A DNA stretch of 64,000 nt from NCBI RefSeq assembly GCF_900188355.1, contig NZ_FZNX01000001.1:69501-133500 (forward strand), given 5' to 3'. A model generated the notes under the pieces. The model saw only the letters and a program-made list of their open reading frames with translations, searched no databases and was not told where the DNA came from. Shown one piece after another: positions 46,897 to 55,513 of this stretch (positions are counted from its first letter, which is position 1; each line of letters starts with the position of its first letter). A program made the translations under genes and the position numbers. The DNA comes from Lutibacter flavus. Lineage in GTDB: Bacteria > Bacteroidota > Bacteroidia > Flavobacteriales > Flavobacteriaceae.

Positions 46897-48273
46897 ATGA
46901 CTACAAAAACAGCCTATAAAAAGCATTATGTTGCAATAATTGGAGGTTCAATTTCCGGTTCTGAAGCCGCAAAAATTCTTGCGGAAAATGGATTTAGAGT
47001 GGTAGTTTTTGAAATGAATAAATTGCCCTATGGCAAAATTGAAGATGGATTACCAAATTGGCATATAAATTTAAGGAATCGACAAATTAAAGAAATAGAC
47101 TCCAAGCTAGATCATCCAAATATAAAATTTGTTCCAAATACCAAAATAGGAAAGGAAATTGACTTTTTAGATTTAGCAACTAACTGGGGTTTTTCAGCAA
47201 TTATTTTGGCAAATGGAGCTTGGCAAGATAGAAATATGCCAATTTTAAATATTGAAAAGTTTATTGATAAAGAGTTAATATACCAAAACTCTTTTATTTA
47301 TTGGTTTAACCATAAACATGAACCAGATTATTCTGGAATAAATTACGTTGTAAAAAATAATACGGTTGTTATTGGCGGAGGATTGGCATCTTTGGATGTA
47401 GTAAAAGTAGTAATGATTGAATTGGTTAAAAAGCAACTGCTTATTAAAAAAGGGATTGATGTTGATTTATTTACATTGGAAAAAGACGGAATTAATAAAA
47501 TTTTAGAATTATACAACGTTAATTTTGAGGAGCTTGAAATTGAAAAAGCAAGCCTAGTTTATAGAAGAACGGCTATGGATATGCCTTTAAAATCTCCGAA
47601 AGATGAAACTAAAGAGCGTATTGAAACGGCAAGATTAGTTTCAGAAAAATTATTAAATAAATATTTGGAGAAGTATTTATTTGAGTTCGTACCATTAAGT
47701 GTTCCTTCTGGTTTTATTGAAAATAATGGCAAGTTAACTGAACTGGTTTTTCAAAATGTTTTAATTGAAAACGGAAAAGTTAAACCAATTGAAAATAGTT
47801 TTTTTAATATAAAAACAGAAATGTTAATTTCTTCAATTGGAAGCATTCCTGAAAAAATCGAAGGTTTGCATTATGAATATTCATCATTGAAAATGAGAGA
47901 AAAGGCAGATTATCATGTATTTGGATTTGAAAATGTTTTTGCAATTGGAAATGCGGTAACGGGTAGAGGAAATATTCAGGAATCTAAGCAGCACGGTAGA
48001 CAAATGACAGAAAAAATAATGGATAAGCATTTAACTGAAGAGGCATTTGAATTGTGGTTAATACATCATAATAATCAGATTAAGTCTAAGGTTGCAGAAC
48101 AATTAGATGGTATAATAAAAGAAATATCAGGCGCTAAAATACAACCAGAATCAATTCTAAATGAAATTATAAATAAAACCGATTCCATTCACAAAAAAAT
48201 AGGATTTACAACCTATCAGAATTGGGTAAATCAAAATATGCCAATAAGGTTAGAGGAGATCTTAAAAAAATAA
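46897..48273 (+). CDS. FAD/NAD(P)-binding oxidoreductase, ferredoxin-NADP reductase-like
   Basis: The 458-residue flavoprotein has two dinucleotide-binding folds: an N-terminal variant VAIIGGSISGSEAAKIL (serine at the third glycine position) and a second at VVIGGGLASLDVVKVVM near residue 155. The C-terminal part has FAIGNAVTGRGNIQESKQHG, as in adrenodoxin-reductase/GltD-like enzymes that use NADPH. There are no iron-sulfur cysteines. The partner and reaction are unknown; a ferredoxin or similar carrier is possible. Confidence 0.75.
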   Translation: MTTKTAYKKHYVAIIGGSISGSEAAKILAENGFRVVVFEMNKLPYGKIEDGLPNWHINLRNRQIKEIDSKLDHPNIKFVPNTKIGKEIDFLDLATNWGFSAIILANGAWQDRNMPILNIEKFIDKELIYQNSFIYWFNHKHEPDYSGINYVVKNNTVVIGGGLASLDVVKVVMIELVKKQLLIKKGIDVDLFTLEKDGINKILELYNVNFEELEIEKASLVYRRTAMDMPLKSPKDETKERIETARLVSEKLLNKYLEKYLFEFVPLSVPSGFIENNGKLTELVFQNVLIENGKVKPIENSFFNIKTEMLISSIGSIPEKIEGLHYEYSSLKMREKADYHVFGFENVFAIGNAVTGRGNIQESKQHGRQMTEKIMDKHLTEEAFELWLIHHNNQIKSKVAEQLDGIIKEISGAKIQPESILNEIINKTDSIHKKIGFTTYQNWVNQNMPIRLEEILKK

Positions 48274-48307
48274 AAGCGATTGCAAATGCAATTATAATTA
48301 TTATTGC

Positions 48308-48315
48308 TATTTTTG
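48308..48315 (+). promoter_or_regulatory. Putative -7 element for the PgpH-type gene
   Basis: TATTTTTG matches TAnnTTTG, 19 bases before the GTG start at 48335. No -33 consensus is obvious. Confidence 0.4.
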
Positions 48316-48334
48316 ACTTGCAAACGGATACTTC

Positions 48335-50389
48335 GTGAAAAAAATTATTAATAAATTACTTGTAAATCATTCATTAATATATAAACTGTTTTTATATATA
48401 GCCACAGTAGTTTTAGTGGTTTATTTATTCCCAAAAGGTGGGCAATTTAAATATGAATTTCAAAAAGGAAAACCTTGGGAATATGAAAATTATTATGCCC
48501 CATTTGATTTTGCCATTCAAAAAACTAATGAAGAAATTGAAATTGAAAAACAACAAATAAAAGAATCATCTAAGCAATTTTATGAATATGATGAAAATGT
48601 TGTTTTAAAAGTTAAAAAATCAATTGAAGAAAAGACTGCAGAAGTTTTATCTAATTCAGAACTGAGTGAAATAGAAATTCTAAATCTTAATGAAAAAATT
48701 GATGAGATTGTTAAAGATGTTTATGAATTTGGCTATTTAGAAGCTTCCAACGACCATAAAAATAATGTTTCAGTAATTACGTTAAGAAAAGGGAATAGGA
48801 GTCAGGATGTTGAGTATGATAAGTTGTTTGAATCTTCAGAAATATTGAGTTTTATCAATTCAAAGATTGGAATTCAACCAACTACCCAAGTAGAGAATAT
48901 TATCTTAAATATTATTTATGAAAGTTTAATGCCAAACGTGGCATTTGATCCTGATTTTACGGATCGGGTTTTACAAGAAAATTTAAATAAAATATCATAC
49001 ACGAAAGGTTTAGTTTCTGAAAATGAGCGAATAATATTTAAAGGAGATATTGTTGAGGGCGATAAATTAATAATTCTAAATTCAATAAAAGGAGAATTTG
49101 AATCTCAGGTTTGGAGTAAATCAAATTATAATTGGATTGTATTTGGATATACTATTTTAGTAGCATTGGCTTTTTTGATGTTATTGCTTTTTTTAAAGAA
49201 ATACAGGCAAGATATATTTGAGAATAACACAAAAATAACCTTCATATTTTTTAACATTGTTTTAGTGGTTCTATTAATTACTTTAATTGTAAAATATGAT
49301 GCAGAGTACATTTATATTGCACCAATTGTAATTTTACCACTAGTTTTAAAAGCTTTTTTTGATGCAAGGTTAGGATTGTTTTCTCATGTATTAACAGTTT
49401 TATTATTAGGGTTTATTGTTCCTAATAGTTTTGAATTTATTTTTTTACAAATAATAGCTGGGATAGTTACTATTTTAACAATTTCAGAACTTTATAAAAG
49501 AGCTAATTTATTTATATCTGTAATTCAAATTACGTTTGTGTATTTTGTTGCATATTTTGCTTTTTCAATAATTCAGGAAGGAAATGCACAAAATTTAGAT
49601 TGGCAAAAATTTGTTTATTTTTCAATTAATGGAGGAGCAACATTGTTTGTTTTACCATTAATATATGTTTTTGAAAAGCTTTTTGGCTTGGTCTCAGATG
49701 AATCTTTAAAAGAGTTATCTAATACCAACTCTAAATTGTTAAGAGAGCTGGCAGAGAAGGCTCCAGGGACTTTTCAGCATTCTTTACAAGTTGCAAATTT
49801 GGCAGAAGCTTCGGCAAATGAGATTAATGCAAATTCAATGCTTGTTCGTACAGGAGCTTTGTATCATGATATTGGTAAAATGTTAAATCCAATGTATTAT
49901 ACAGAGAATCAATCAACCAATGTAAATCCTCATAATGAGTTAACTCCAAAAGATAGTGCCCAAATAATTATCAATCATATTATTAATGGAGTTGAATTAG
50001 CAAAAAAACATCGATTACCCGATAGGATTATCGATTTTATTAGAACACACCATGGAACAACACTTGTATATTATTTTTATAAAAAGGAAGAAGAACTTAG
50101 CGGAGGAGATGTAGATATACAACATTTTCAATATCCGGGACCAATACCTTTTTCAAAAGAAACTGCCATTTTAATGATGTGTGATTCAGTAGAAGCAGCG
50201 TCTAAAAGTATAAAAGAACCTAGTGCGCAGGCATTTGATAATTTGGTAGAGAAAATTGTAAACAAACAAATGGAGGATGGACAATTTATGAATGCAGATA
50301 TTACTTTTAAGGAATTACAAACTATTAAAAAGGTATTAAAAAAGAAGCTAAAGAATATTTATCACCTTAGAATTGAATATCCAGAATAA
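48335..50389 (+). CDS. 7TM receptor-like HD phosphohydrolase (PgpH type, c-di-AMP phosphodiesterase family)
   Basis: The 684-residue protein starts at a GTG. It has an N-terminal membrane helix (residues about 15-32), a long extracytoplasmic 7TMR-HD domain (about 40-260), seven membrane helices (about 265-450) and a cytoplasmic HD domain with HSLQVANLAEA, GALYHDIGKMLNP and DFIRTHHGTT as metal ligands, ending near MMCDSVEAAS. Relatives in other phyla hydrolyse cyclic di-AMP to pApA; that activity here is inferred. It lies upstream of the tRNA cluster. Confidence 0.92.
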   Translation: MKKIINKLLVNHSLIYKLFLYIATVVLVVYLFPKGGQFKYEFQKGKPWEYENYYAPFDFAIQKTNEEIEIEKQQIKESSKQFYEYDENVVLKVKKSIEEKTAEVLSNSELSEIEILNLNEKIDEIVKDVYEFGYLEASNDHKNNVSVITLRKGNRSQDVEYDKLFESSEILSFINSKIGIQPTTQVENIILNIIYESLMPNVAFDPDFTDRVLQENLNKISYTKGLVSENERIIFKGDIVEGDKLIILNSIKGEFESQVWSKSNYNWIVFGYTILVALAFLMLLLFLKKYRQDIFENNTKITFIFFNIVLVVLLITLIVKYDAEYIYIAPIVILPLVLKAFFDARLGLFSHVLTVLLLGFIVPNSFEFIFLQIIAGIVTILTISELYKRANLFISVIQITFVYFVAYFAFSIIQEGNAQNLDWQKFVYFSINGGATLFVLPLIYVFEKLFGLVSDESLKELSNTNSKLLRELAEKAPGTFQHSLQVANLAEASANEINANSMLVRTGALYHDIGKMLNPMYYTENQSTNVNPHNELTPKDSAQIIINHIINGVELAKKHRLPDRIIDFIRTHHGTTLVYYFYKKEEELSGGDVDIQHFQYPGPIPFSKETAILMMCDSVEAASKSIKEPSAQAFDNLVEKIVNKQMEDGQFMNADITFKELQTIKKVLKKKLKNIYHLRIEYPE

Positions 50390-50493
50390 ATAAGTTTAAA
50401 TTTTAAGTAAAAAAAGTAAAAAAATGTTGTGTAAATGTAATTCTAATGCTACATTTGCACTCGCAAAAATAAGTTCATAAACATATTTTTTTA

Positions 50494-50582
50494 GGAGAGG
50501 TGCCTGAGTGGCCGAAAGGAGCGGTTTGCTAAATCGTCGTAGGTGGAAACACTTACCCAGGGTTCGAATCCCTGTCTCTCCG
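50494..50582 (+). tRNA. tRNA-Ser (anticodon GCT)
   Basis: The 89-base cloverleaf has a 7-bp acceptor stem (GGAGAGG with TCTCTCC), a long variable arm typical of serine tRNA, T-loop GGTTCGAATCC and anticodon GCT at 50528-50530. The 3' CCA is not encoded. Confidence 0.96.
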
Positions 50583-50605
50583 CAAAATATTAAGATAACC
50601 ATTTT

Positions 50606-50680
50606 CGGGGTGTAGCGTAGCCCGGTTATCGCGCCTCGTTTGGGACGAGGAGGTCGCAGGTTCGAATCCTGCCACCCCGA
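50606..50680 (+). tRNA. tRNA-Pro (anticodon TGG)
   Basis: The 75-base cloverleaf has acceptor stem CGGGGTG with CACCCCG, anticodon stem CCTCG/CGAGG with TGG at 50641-50643 and T-loop GGTTCGAATCC. CCA is not encoded. Confidence 0.97.
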
Positions 50681-50711
50681 CAATTAACTATTTGGATTAT
50701 TTAATCCTAAT

Positions 50712-50785
<74 letters not shown>

Positions 50786-50792
50786 CAAGATA

Positions 50793-50821
50793 ACCTACTG
50801 ATTTTCAGTAGGTTTTTTTTT
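50793..50821 (+). terminator. Intrinsic terminator of the tRNA cluster
   Basis: An inverted repeat CCTACTG (50794-50800) with CAGTAGG (50806-50812) is followed by nine T. It closes the transcript with tRNA-Arg and faces the convergent SDR gene at 50840. Confidence 0.92.
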
Positions 50822-50839
50822 GTTTTAAGAGGGTTGTAG

Positions 50840-51652
50840 TTAAACTCCAGAAAATGCACTGAATCCGCCATCTACAGGAACTACAATTCCATTTACAAAA
50901 CTTGATGCATCGCTACATAACCATAATAATGTACTTACTAACTCTTCGGGTTTACCAAAACGTTTCATTGGTGTGTTTTTTACAATTGTTTTTCCTCTTT
51001 CTGTAAGAGAGCCATCATTATTTAATAATAAGCTTTTATTTTGGTTGCCAATAAAAAAACCTGGAGCAATAGCATTTACTCTTGTGTTATTATTATGTTT
51101 TAGTGTCATTTCAATCGCTAGCCATTTTGTGAAATTTTCAATAGCAGCTTTAGCAGCGGAATACCCAACTACTCTTGTTAAAACATGTTGAGCAGTTATA
51201 GAAGAGATGTTTATAATATTTCCGTTTTTTTGTTTTGCAATTTCACTGCCAAAAACAATTGTAGGTAATAGAGTTCCGTTAAGGTTTAAATCTGTAACAG
51301 AATTAAAATCATTCAAATTAATGTCAAAAAAATTATCTTCGGGCATTATTGTAGCGCCTTTTAAATTACCACCAGCTGCATTGACAAGAATATCAATTCC
51401 TCCCCATTTATCAAGAATAGCTTTTCTTACATCTTCCAATTTTTTTAGGTCTAAAACATCTGCTGTCATTGCTATTGCTTGTCCACCTAAATTGTTAATG
51501 TCTTCGGTTTTAATTTGAAGTGAACTTAAAGTTCTTCCAATTAATACAACCTTAATGCCTTCAAGCGCAAGTCCTTTTGCCATTGCACCGCCTAATGAGC
51601 CACCTCCGCCAGTAATTATTGCTACTTTGTTTTTATAGTTATGTTCAATCAT
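50840..51652 (-). CDS. SDR-type D-mannonate oxidoreductase (fructuronate reductase)
   Basis: The 270-residue short-chain dehydrogenase has the NAD(P) motif VAIITGGGGSLGGAMAKG, NAAGG, and the catalytic Tyr-x3-Lys in GYSAAKAAIENF. The C-terminus VDGGFSAFSGV is typical of the SDR proteins annotated as D-mannonate oxidoreductase (Bacillus YjmF type), which interconvert D-fructuronate and D-mannonate. It lies next to, but on the opposite strand from, the hexuronate operon, with no copy of the LacI operator in its upstream region. The matching mannonate dehydratase (uxuA) is not in the window. Substrate is likely, not proven. Confidence 0.75.
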   Translation of the reverse strand: MIEHNYKNKVAIITGGGGSLGGAMAKGLALEGIKVVLIGRTLSSLQIKTEDINNLGGQAIAMTADVLDLKKLEDVRKAILDKWGGIDILVNAAGGNLKGATIMPEDNFFDINLNDFNSVTDLNLNGTLLPTIVFGSEIAKQKNGNIINISSITAQHVLTRVVGYSAAKAAIENFTKWLAIEMTLKHNNNTRVNAIAPGFFIGNQNKSLLLNNDGSLTERGKTIVKNTPMKRFGKPEELVSTLLWLCSDASSFVNGIVVPVDGGFSAFSGV

Positions 51653-51866
51653 GTTTTAAATTTAATCCTAATATTAGATAACAAAAGTAAAATTAAAAAA
51701 TAGAGAGTAAAAGAAGTTTAAGGAAAAAGGTAAGGTTGATTTCATATTTTTATTTAAAAAATAGTAATTTTCTATTACAAGCATTATTTATAAGTATTTT
51801 ATTAATATCTTCTTGAAGTTTTGATTTATTTTTTATCTTGAATAGGAAATCTATTTAGATAAAAAA

Positions 51867-51897
51867 TTTGCATTTAAAATAATTTCCACTACATTTG
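51867..51897 (+). promoter_or_regulatory. Promoter of the hexuronate (kduI) operon
   Basis: TTTG at 51867-51870 and TACATTTG at 51890-51897 with a 19-base spacer match the Bacteroidota consensus TTTG-N19/20-TAnnTTTG exactly. The LacI-type operator starts on the next base, so bound repressor would cover the transcription start. Confidence 0.88.
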
Positions 51898-51911
51898 TGT
51901 AATCGATTACA
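51898..51911. promoter_or_regulatory. LacI-type operator upstream of kduI
   Basis: TGTAATCGATTACA is a perfect 14-bp palindrome, identical to the site upstream of susC (61732-61745) and one base different from the site upstream of the LacI gene (61528-61541). It lies between the -7 element and the kduI ATG at 51929. Confidence 0.88.
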
Positions 51912-51928
51912 TTAATTATAAAAACACT

Positions 51929-52768
51929 ATGTCAACTAATTACGAATCACGTTACGCATCAAGTCCTGATGCAGTTAAAAAATACGATACAACTCAATTA
52001 AGAGAAGAATTTTTAATTGATAACTTAATGGAAGAGGGGAAAGTAAATCTTACTTATTCTCATTACGATAGATATATTGCAGGTTCTGCAGTTCCATTAC
52101 AACCATTAAAGTTGGAAACTATTGACCCATTAAAGGCGGATTATTTTTTAGAAAGAAGAGAAATAGGAATTATAAATGTTGGTGGAGATGGTTCTGTTGA
52201 AGTAGACGGAACGGTTTATGAATTGGGCTTTAAAGACGCTTTATATATTGGTAGTGGAAATAAAGAAGTTATTTTTACAAGTAATGACGCAAAGAATCCT
52301 GCACAGTATTATTTAAATGCTGCACCAGCCCATAAAAATTACCCTACAAAAAAAGTAAGCAAAGCTGAAGCTAATAAAATTGAATTAGGATCTTTAGAAA
52401 CAGCAAATCATAGAACTGTAAACCAAATGATTATTGGCGGTATTGTAACCACTTGCCAGTTACAAATGGGAATGACTGAATTAAAAACGGGAAGTGTTTG
52501 GAACACGATGCCAGCACACGTTCACGATCGCAGAATGGAAGTTTATTTTTATTTAGACATTCCGGAAAATCAGGCTGTTTGTCACTTTATGGGACAACCA
52601 GAAGAAACACGTCATATTTGGATGAACAATCATCAGGCAGTTATTTCACCACCTTGGTCAATTCACTGTGGATCAGGAACGTCAAATTACACATTTATAT
52701 GGGGAATGGCAGGTGAAAACCTAGATTATAACGATATGGATGTAGCAAAAATAACTGACTTACGATAA
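51929..52768 (+). CDS. kduI: 5-dehydro-4-deoxy-D-glucuronate isomerase
   Basis: KduI isomerises the unsaturated-uronate product 5-keto-4-deoxyuronate to 2,5-diketo-3-deoxygluconate. The 279-residue cupin-like protein has the zinc ligands in MPAHVHDRRMEVYFY (two His and a Glu) and a further His in PPWSIHCGSG. It is the first gene of the operon, directly under the LacI-type operator, and is 17 bases before kduD. Its presence implies that lyase products of polyuronates are used, not only free galacturonate. Confidence 0.97.
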   Translation: MSTNYESRYASSPDAVKKYDTTQLREEFLIDNLMEEGKVNLTYSHYDRYIAGSAVPLQPLKLETIDPLKADYFLERREIGIINVGGDGSVEVDGTVYELGFKDALYIGSGNKEVIFTSNDAKNPAQYYLNAAPAHKNYPTKKVSKAEANKIELGSLETANHRTVNQMIIGGIVTTCQLQMGMTELKTGSVWNTMPAHVHDRRMEVYFYLDIPENQAVCHFMGQPEETRHIWMNNHQAVISPPWSIHCGSGTSNYTFIWGMAGENLDYNDMDVAKITDLR

Positions 52769-52785
52769 AAAACAGCATAAATACA

Positions 52786-53574
52786 ATGAGAAATTTATTT
52801 GATTTAACAGGTAAAAGAGCCTTAATTACTGGAGGTGTTCACGGTTTAGGAATGGCCATGGCAAAAGGCTTAGGTCATGCAGGAGCAGAACTAATCGTAA
52901 ATAACTATTCCTCTGATATGCTTGAAGAAGCAAAAAAGGAATATGAAAGTGAAGGTCTAAAAGTACACACTTATGTTTTTGATGTTACCAACGACAAAGA
53001 AGTTGAAAAATATATTGACATTATAGAAAAAGAAGTTGGCCCAATAGATATTCTAATTAACAATGCAGGTATTATTAAAAGAGTACCAATGGAAGATATG
53101 GAAACAGAAGATTACAGAGCTGTAATTGATGTAAATTTAACAGGGCCATTTATTGTTTCAAAATATGTTGGAAGAAAAATGATAGCGCGTCGTGCAGGAA
53201 AAATCATTAACATAAATTCAATGATGAGTGAATTAGGAAGAAACACCGTTTCGGCTTATGCAGCATCAAAAGGAGGATTAAAAATGTTAACGAAGAATAT
53301 GGCAACAGAATGGGCTAAATACAATATTCAAACCAATGGTATTGGACCAGGATATTTTGCAACTTCACAAACAGCACCAATTAGAGTTGACGGACATCCG
53401 TTTAATGAATTTATCATTTCCAGAACTCCGGCAGCACGTTGGGGAGATCCAGAAGATTTAGCAGGAGCAGCCGTATTTTTAGCTTCCAAAGCAAGTGATT
53501 TTGTAAATGGCCAAATTTTATATGTTGATGGAGGTATTTTAGCGACTATTGGGAAACCATCAAACGAAGAATAA
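52786..53574 (+). CDS. kduD: SDR dehydrogenase, KduD / gluconate 5-dehydrogenase type
   Basis: Likely reduces 2,5-diketo-3-deoxygluconate to 2-keto-3-deoxygluconate (KDG). The 262-residue SDR has the coenzyme motif ALITGGVHGLGMAMAKG, NNAGI, and catalytic Tyr-x3-Lys in VSAYAASKGGLKML. Many Bacteroidota homologues are annotated gluconate 5-dehydrogenase, and the two activities cannot be told apart by sequence alone. Position directly after kduI supports KduD. Confidence 0.85.
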   Translation: MRNLFDLTGKRALITGGVHGLGMAMAKGLGHAGAELIVNNYSSDMLEEAKKEYESEGLKVHTYVFDVTNDKEVEKYIDIIEKEVGPIDILINNAGIIKRVPMEDMETEDYRAVIDVNLTGPFIVSKYVGRKMIARRAGKIININSMMSELGRNTVSAYAASKGGLKMLTKNMATEWAKYNIQTNGIGPGYFATSQTAPIRVDGHPFNEFIISRTPAARWGDPEDLAGAAVFLASKASDFVNGQILYVDGGILATIGKPSNEE

Positions 53575-53595
53575 TTTTATAAGAAATAAAATAGA

Positions 53596-54996
53596 ATGAG
53601 CACGAAATTTATACATGATAATTTTTTACTGGAAAATAAATTTGCAGAAGAATTATATCATAACTATGCTAAAAAGCAACCAATAATTGACTACCACAAT
53701 CATTTGCCTCCTCAGCAAATAGCAGATAATAAAATATTTAGTAACATTACAAATGTTTGGATTAACGGAGACCATTATAAGTGGCGCGCCATGAGGACAT
53801 TAGGAATTAATGAAGAGTTTATTACTGGAGGAGCTTCTGATAAAGATAAGTTCTTAAATTGGGCTAAAACAGTGCCATATACAATGAGAAATCCATTGTT
53901 TCATTGGACCCATTTAGAATTAGCCAGATATTTTGATATTAACGAATTGTTAAATGAAAATTCAGCAGAAAGAATTTATGAAGAGACAAAAGAGAAGCTA
54001 AATACAGAAGCGTATAGTTGTCAGAATTTACTTCATAAGGTAAATGCTGAATTAGTTTGCACTACAGAAGATCCAATTGATAATTTAGAACATCATAAAA
54101 GAATTGCTAAAAGTGACTTAACTGTTAAAGTTAATACTGCTTTTAGACCAGATAAAGCTATTTTAATTGAAGATGAAGGGTACAATGCTTATATTGATTT
54201 ACTTGGAAATGCTGCAGATATTTCAATAAATTCTTATCAGGATTTATGTGATGCCTTAAAGAAAAGAATTTCATTTTTTGATGAAAATGGTTGTAAACTT
54301 TGTGATCACGGTTTAAATGAAATTTATTTCGAAAAATTCACTGAAAATGAAGTAAATTCAATTTTTGAAAAGAAAAGAAATAATCAATTAGTTACTAATG
54401 AAGAAGCGCTTAAGTTTCAAAGCGCAATATTATTATTTTTAGCTGAAACCTACCACGAATTTGGTTGGGTTCAACAATTTCACTTAGGAGCTTTGAGAAA
54501 TAATAATGCAAGAATGCTTAGAGTTTTAGGTCCTGATACGGGATGGGATTCAATTGGTGATTATTCTCAAGCCGCAAAATTGTCAGCTTTTTTAAATGCA
54601 TTGGATAGTAAAAATAAATTAACCAAAACAATTTTATACAATTTAAATCCAGCCGATAATGAAGTTATGGCAACCATGATTGGAAACTTTAACGATGGAA
54701 GTGTAAAAGGAAAAGTTCAATATGGATCGGGATGGTGGTTTTTAGATCAAAAAGATGGAATGACAAAACAATTAAACGCCCTCTCAAATATGGGATTAAT
54801 TAGTTGTTTTATTGGAATGTTAACAGATTCAAGAAGTTTCTTATCTTTCCCAAGACATGAATATTTTAGAAGAATATTATGTAATCTTTTAGGTGATGAA
54901 ATTAAAAAAGGTGAATTACCAAATGACATGGAGTGGATAGGTAAAATGGTTGCAGATATTAGTTATAATAATGCAAAAGAATATTTCAAATTTTAG
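53596..54996 (+). CDS. uxaC: Glucuronate/galacturonate isomerase
   Basis: UxaC converts D-glucuronate to D-fructuronate and D-galacturonate to D-tagaturonate. The 466-residue barrel has the metal-binding HxH in PIIDYHNHLPPQQIAD and conserved blocks KWRAMRTLGINEEFITGG, LGALRNNNARM and the C-terminal DSRSFLSFPRHEYFRR. Length is that of the family. It lies in the operon before the degenerate kdgK-eda region. Confidence 0.97.
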   Translation: MSTKFIHDNFLLENKFAEELYHNYAKKQPIIDYHNHLPPQQIADNKIFSNITNVWINGDHYKWRAMRTLGINEEFITGGASDKDKFLNWAKTVPYTMRNPLFHWTHLELARYFDINELLNENSAERIYEETKEKLNTEAYSCQNLLHKVNAELVCTTEDPIDNLEHHKRIAKSDLTVKVNTAFRPDKAILIEDEGYNAYIDLLGNAADISINSYQDLCDALKKRISFFDENGCKLCDHGLNEIYFEKFTENEVNSIFEKKRNNQLVTNEEALKFQSAILLFLAETYHEFGWVQQFHLGALRNNNARMLRVLGPDTGWDSIGDYSQAAKLSAFLNALDSKNKLTKTILYNLNPADNEVMATMIGNFNDGSVKGKVQYGSGWWFLDQKDGMTKQLNALSNMGLISCFIGMLTDSRSFLSFPRHEYFRRILCNLLGDEIKKGELPNDMEWIGKMVADISYNNAKEYFKF

Positions 54997-55023
54997 ACAG
55001 AATAATTAAATACACAATTGATA

Positions 55024-55200
55024 ATGTTTGAAGTGATAAATTTTGGAGAAATTATGTTAAGATTAAATTCACAATATGGAGTGTAAGTTGATTTTGTGAC
55101 AAGTTTATTAAAATAAGATTGTTTATGTTAGGTTTGATTTTGATGGAGGGTTGTAAATTGTTAGGTAAAGATCGGCTCTCCACAATATCAATATTTAAAT
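55024..55200 (+). pseudogene. kdgK: Remnant of a 2-keto-3-deoxygluconate kinase gene (kdgK)
   Basis: An ATG at 55024 opens MFEVINFGEIMLRLNSQYGV, which matches the N-terminus of PfkB-type KDG kinases, then hits a stop. Further on, pieces such as VDFVTSLLK and, in another frame, KLLGKDRLST resemble the C-terminal end of such kinases, but are broken by stops and frame changes. Almost the whole coding region (about 900 bases in intact genes) is missing. The N-terminal match is good; the C-terminal reading is tentative. The position, after uxaC and before eda, is where an intact kdgK would be expected. Confidence 0.7.
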
Positions 55201-55211
55201 TTTAAAATAAA

Positions 55212-55444
55212 ATGGCACAACTTGTAAAAGGTATTAAAGGTGGTCACCTTGTTCAAGTTTAATGCCAACTGGAGGTGTTGCTCCAAACAAGGAAAATTTA
55301 GAAGGATGGTTCAATGCAGGTGTAACTTGTGTTGGAATGAGTGCTCAATTAATATCAAAAGAAATTATAGCTAATAATAATTATGCTAAATTAGAAAAAG
55401 ATATGAAAAAAGCTTTGGCTTTAATTAAGCAAGTTAGAAAGTAA
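55212..55444 (+). pseudogene. eda: Internally deleted and frameshifted KDPG aldolase gene (eda)
   Basis: The ATG at 55212 begins MAQ, then runs directly into LVKGIKGGHLVQV and stops (TAA 55260-55262). From 55262 another frame reads MPTGGVAPNKENLEGWFNAG, VTCVGMSAQLISKEI and a full C-terminus to the stop at 55444. This is the last third of a 2-keto-3-deoxy-6-phosphogluconate aldolase. The N-terminal and central parts, including the catalytic lysine region, are missing (about 130 residues). The remaining 60-codon frame is unlikely to make a working aldolase. Confidence 0.85.
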
Positions 55445-55513
55445 AAACTCACAATAATTATTACCTAAATAAATAAAATAAGAAATTAAATTAAACCAAG
55501 TAAAATAAATATT

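Noticed and set aside
50396-50683. A 95-codon minus-strand frame starting MSGWQDSNLRPPRP and containing GETGIRTLG
   Set aside because: It is antisense to tRNA-Pro and tRNA-Ser. Translated reverse complements of tRNA T-arms give this phrase in many databases; it is not a gene.
55262-55444. A 60-codon frame as a functional small protein
   Set aside because: It is the C-terminal third of KDPG aldolase without the catalytic part, and upstream sequence shows the matching deletion and frameshift, so it is a pseudogene piece.
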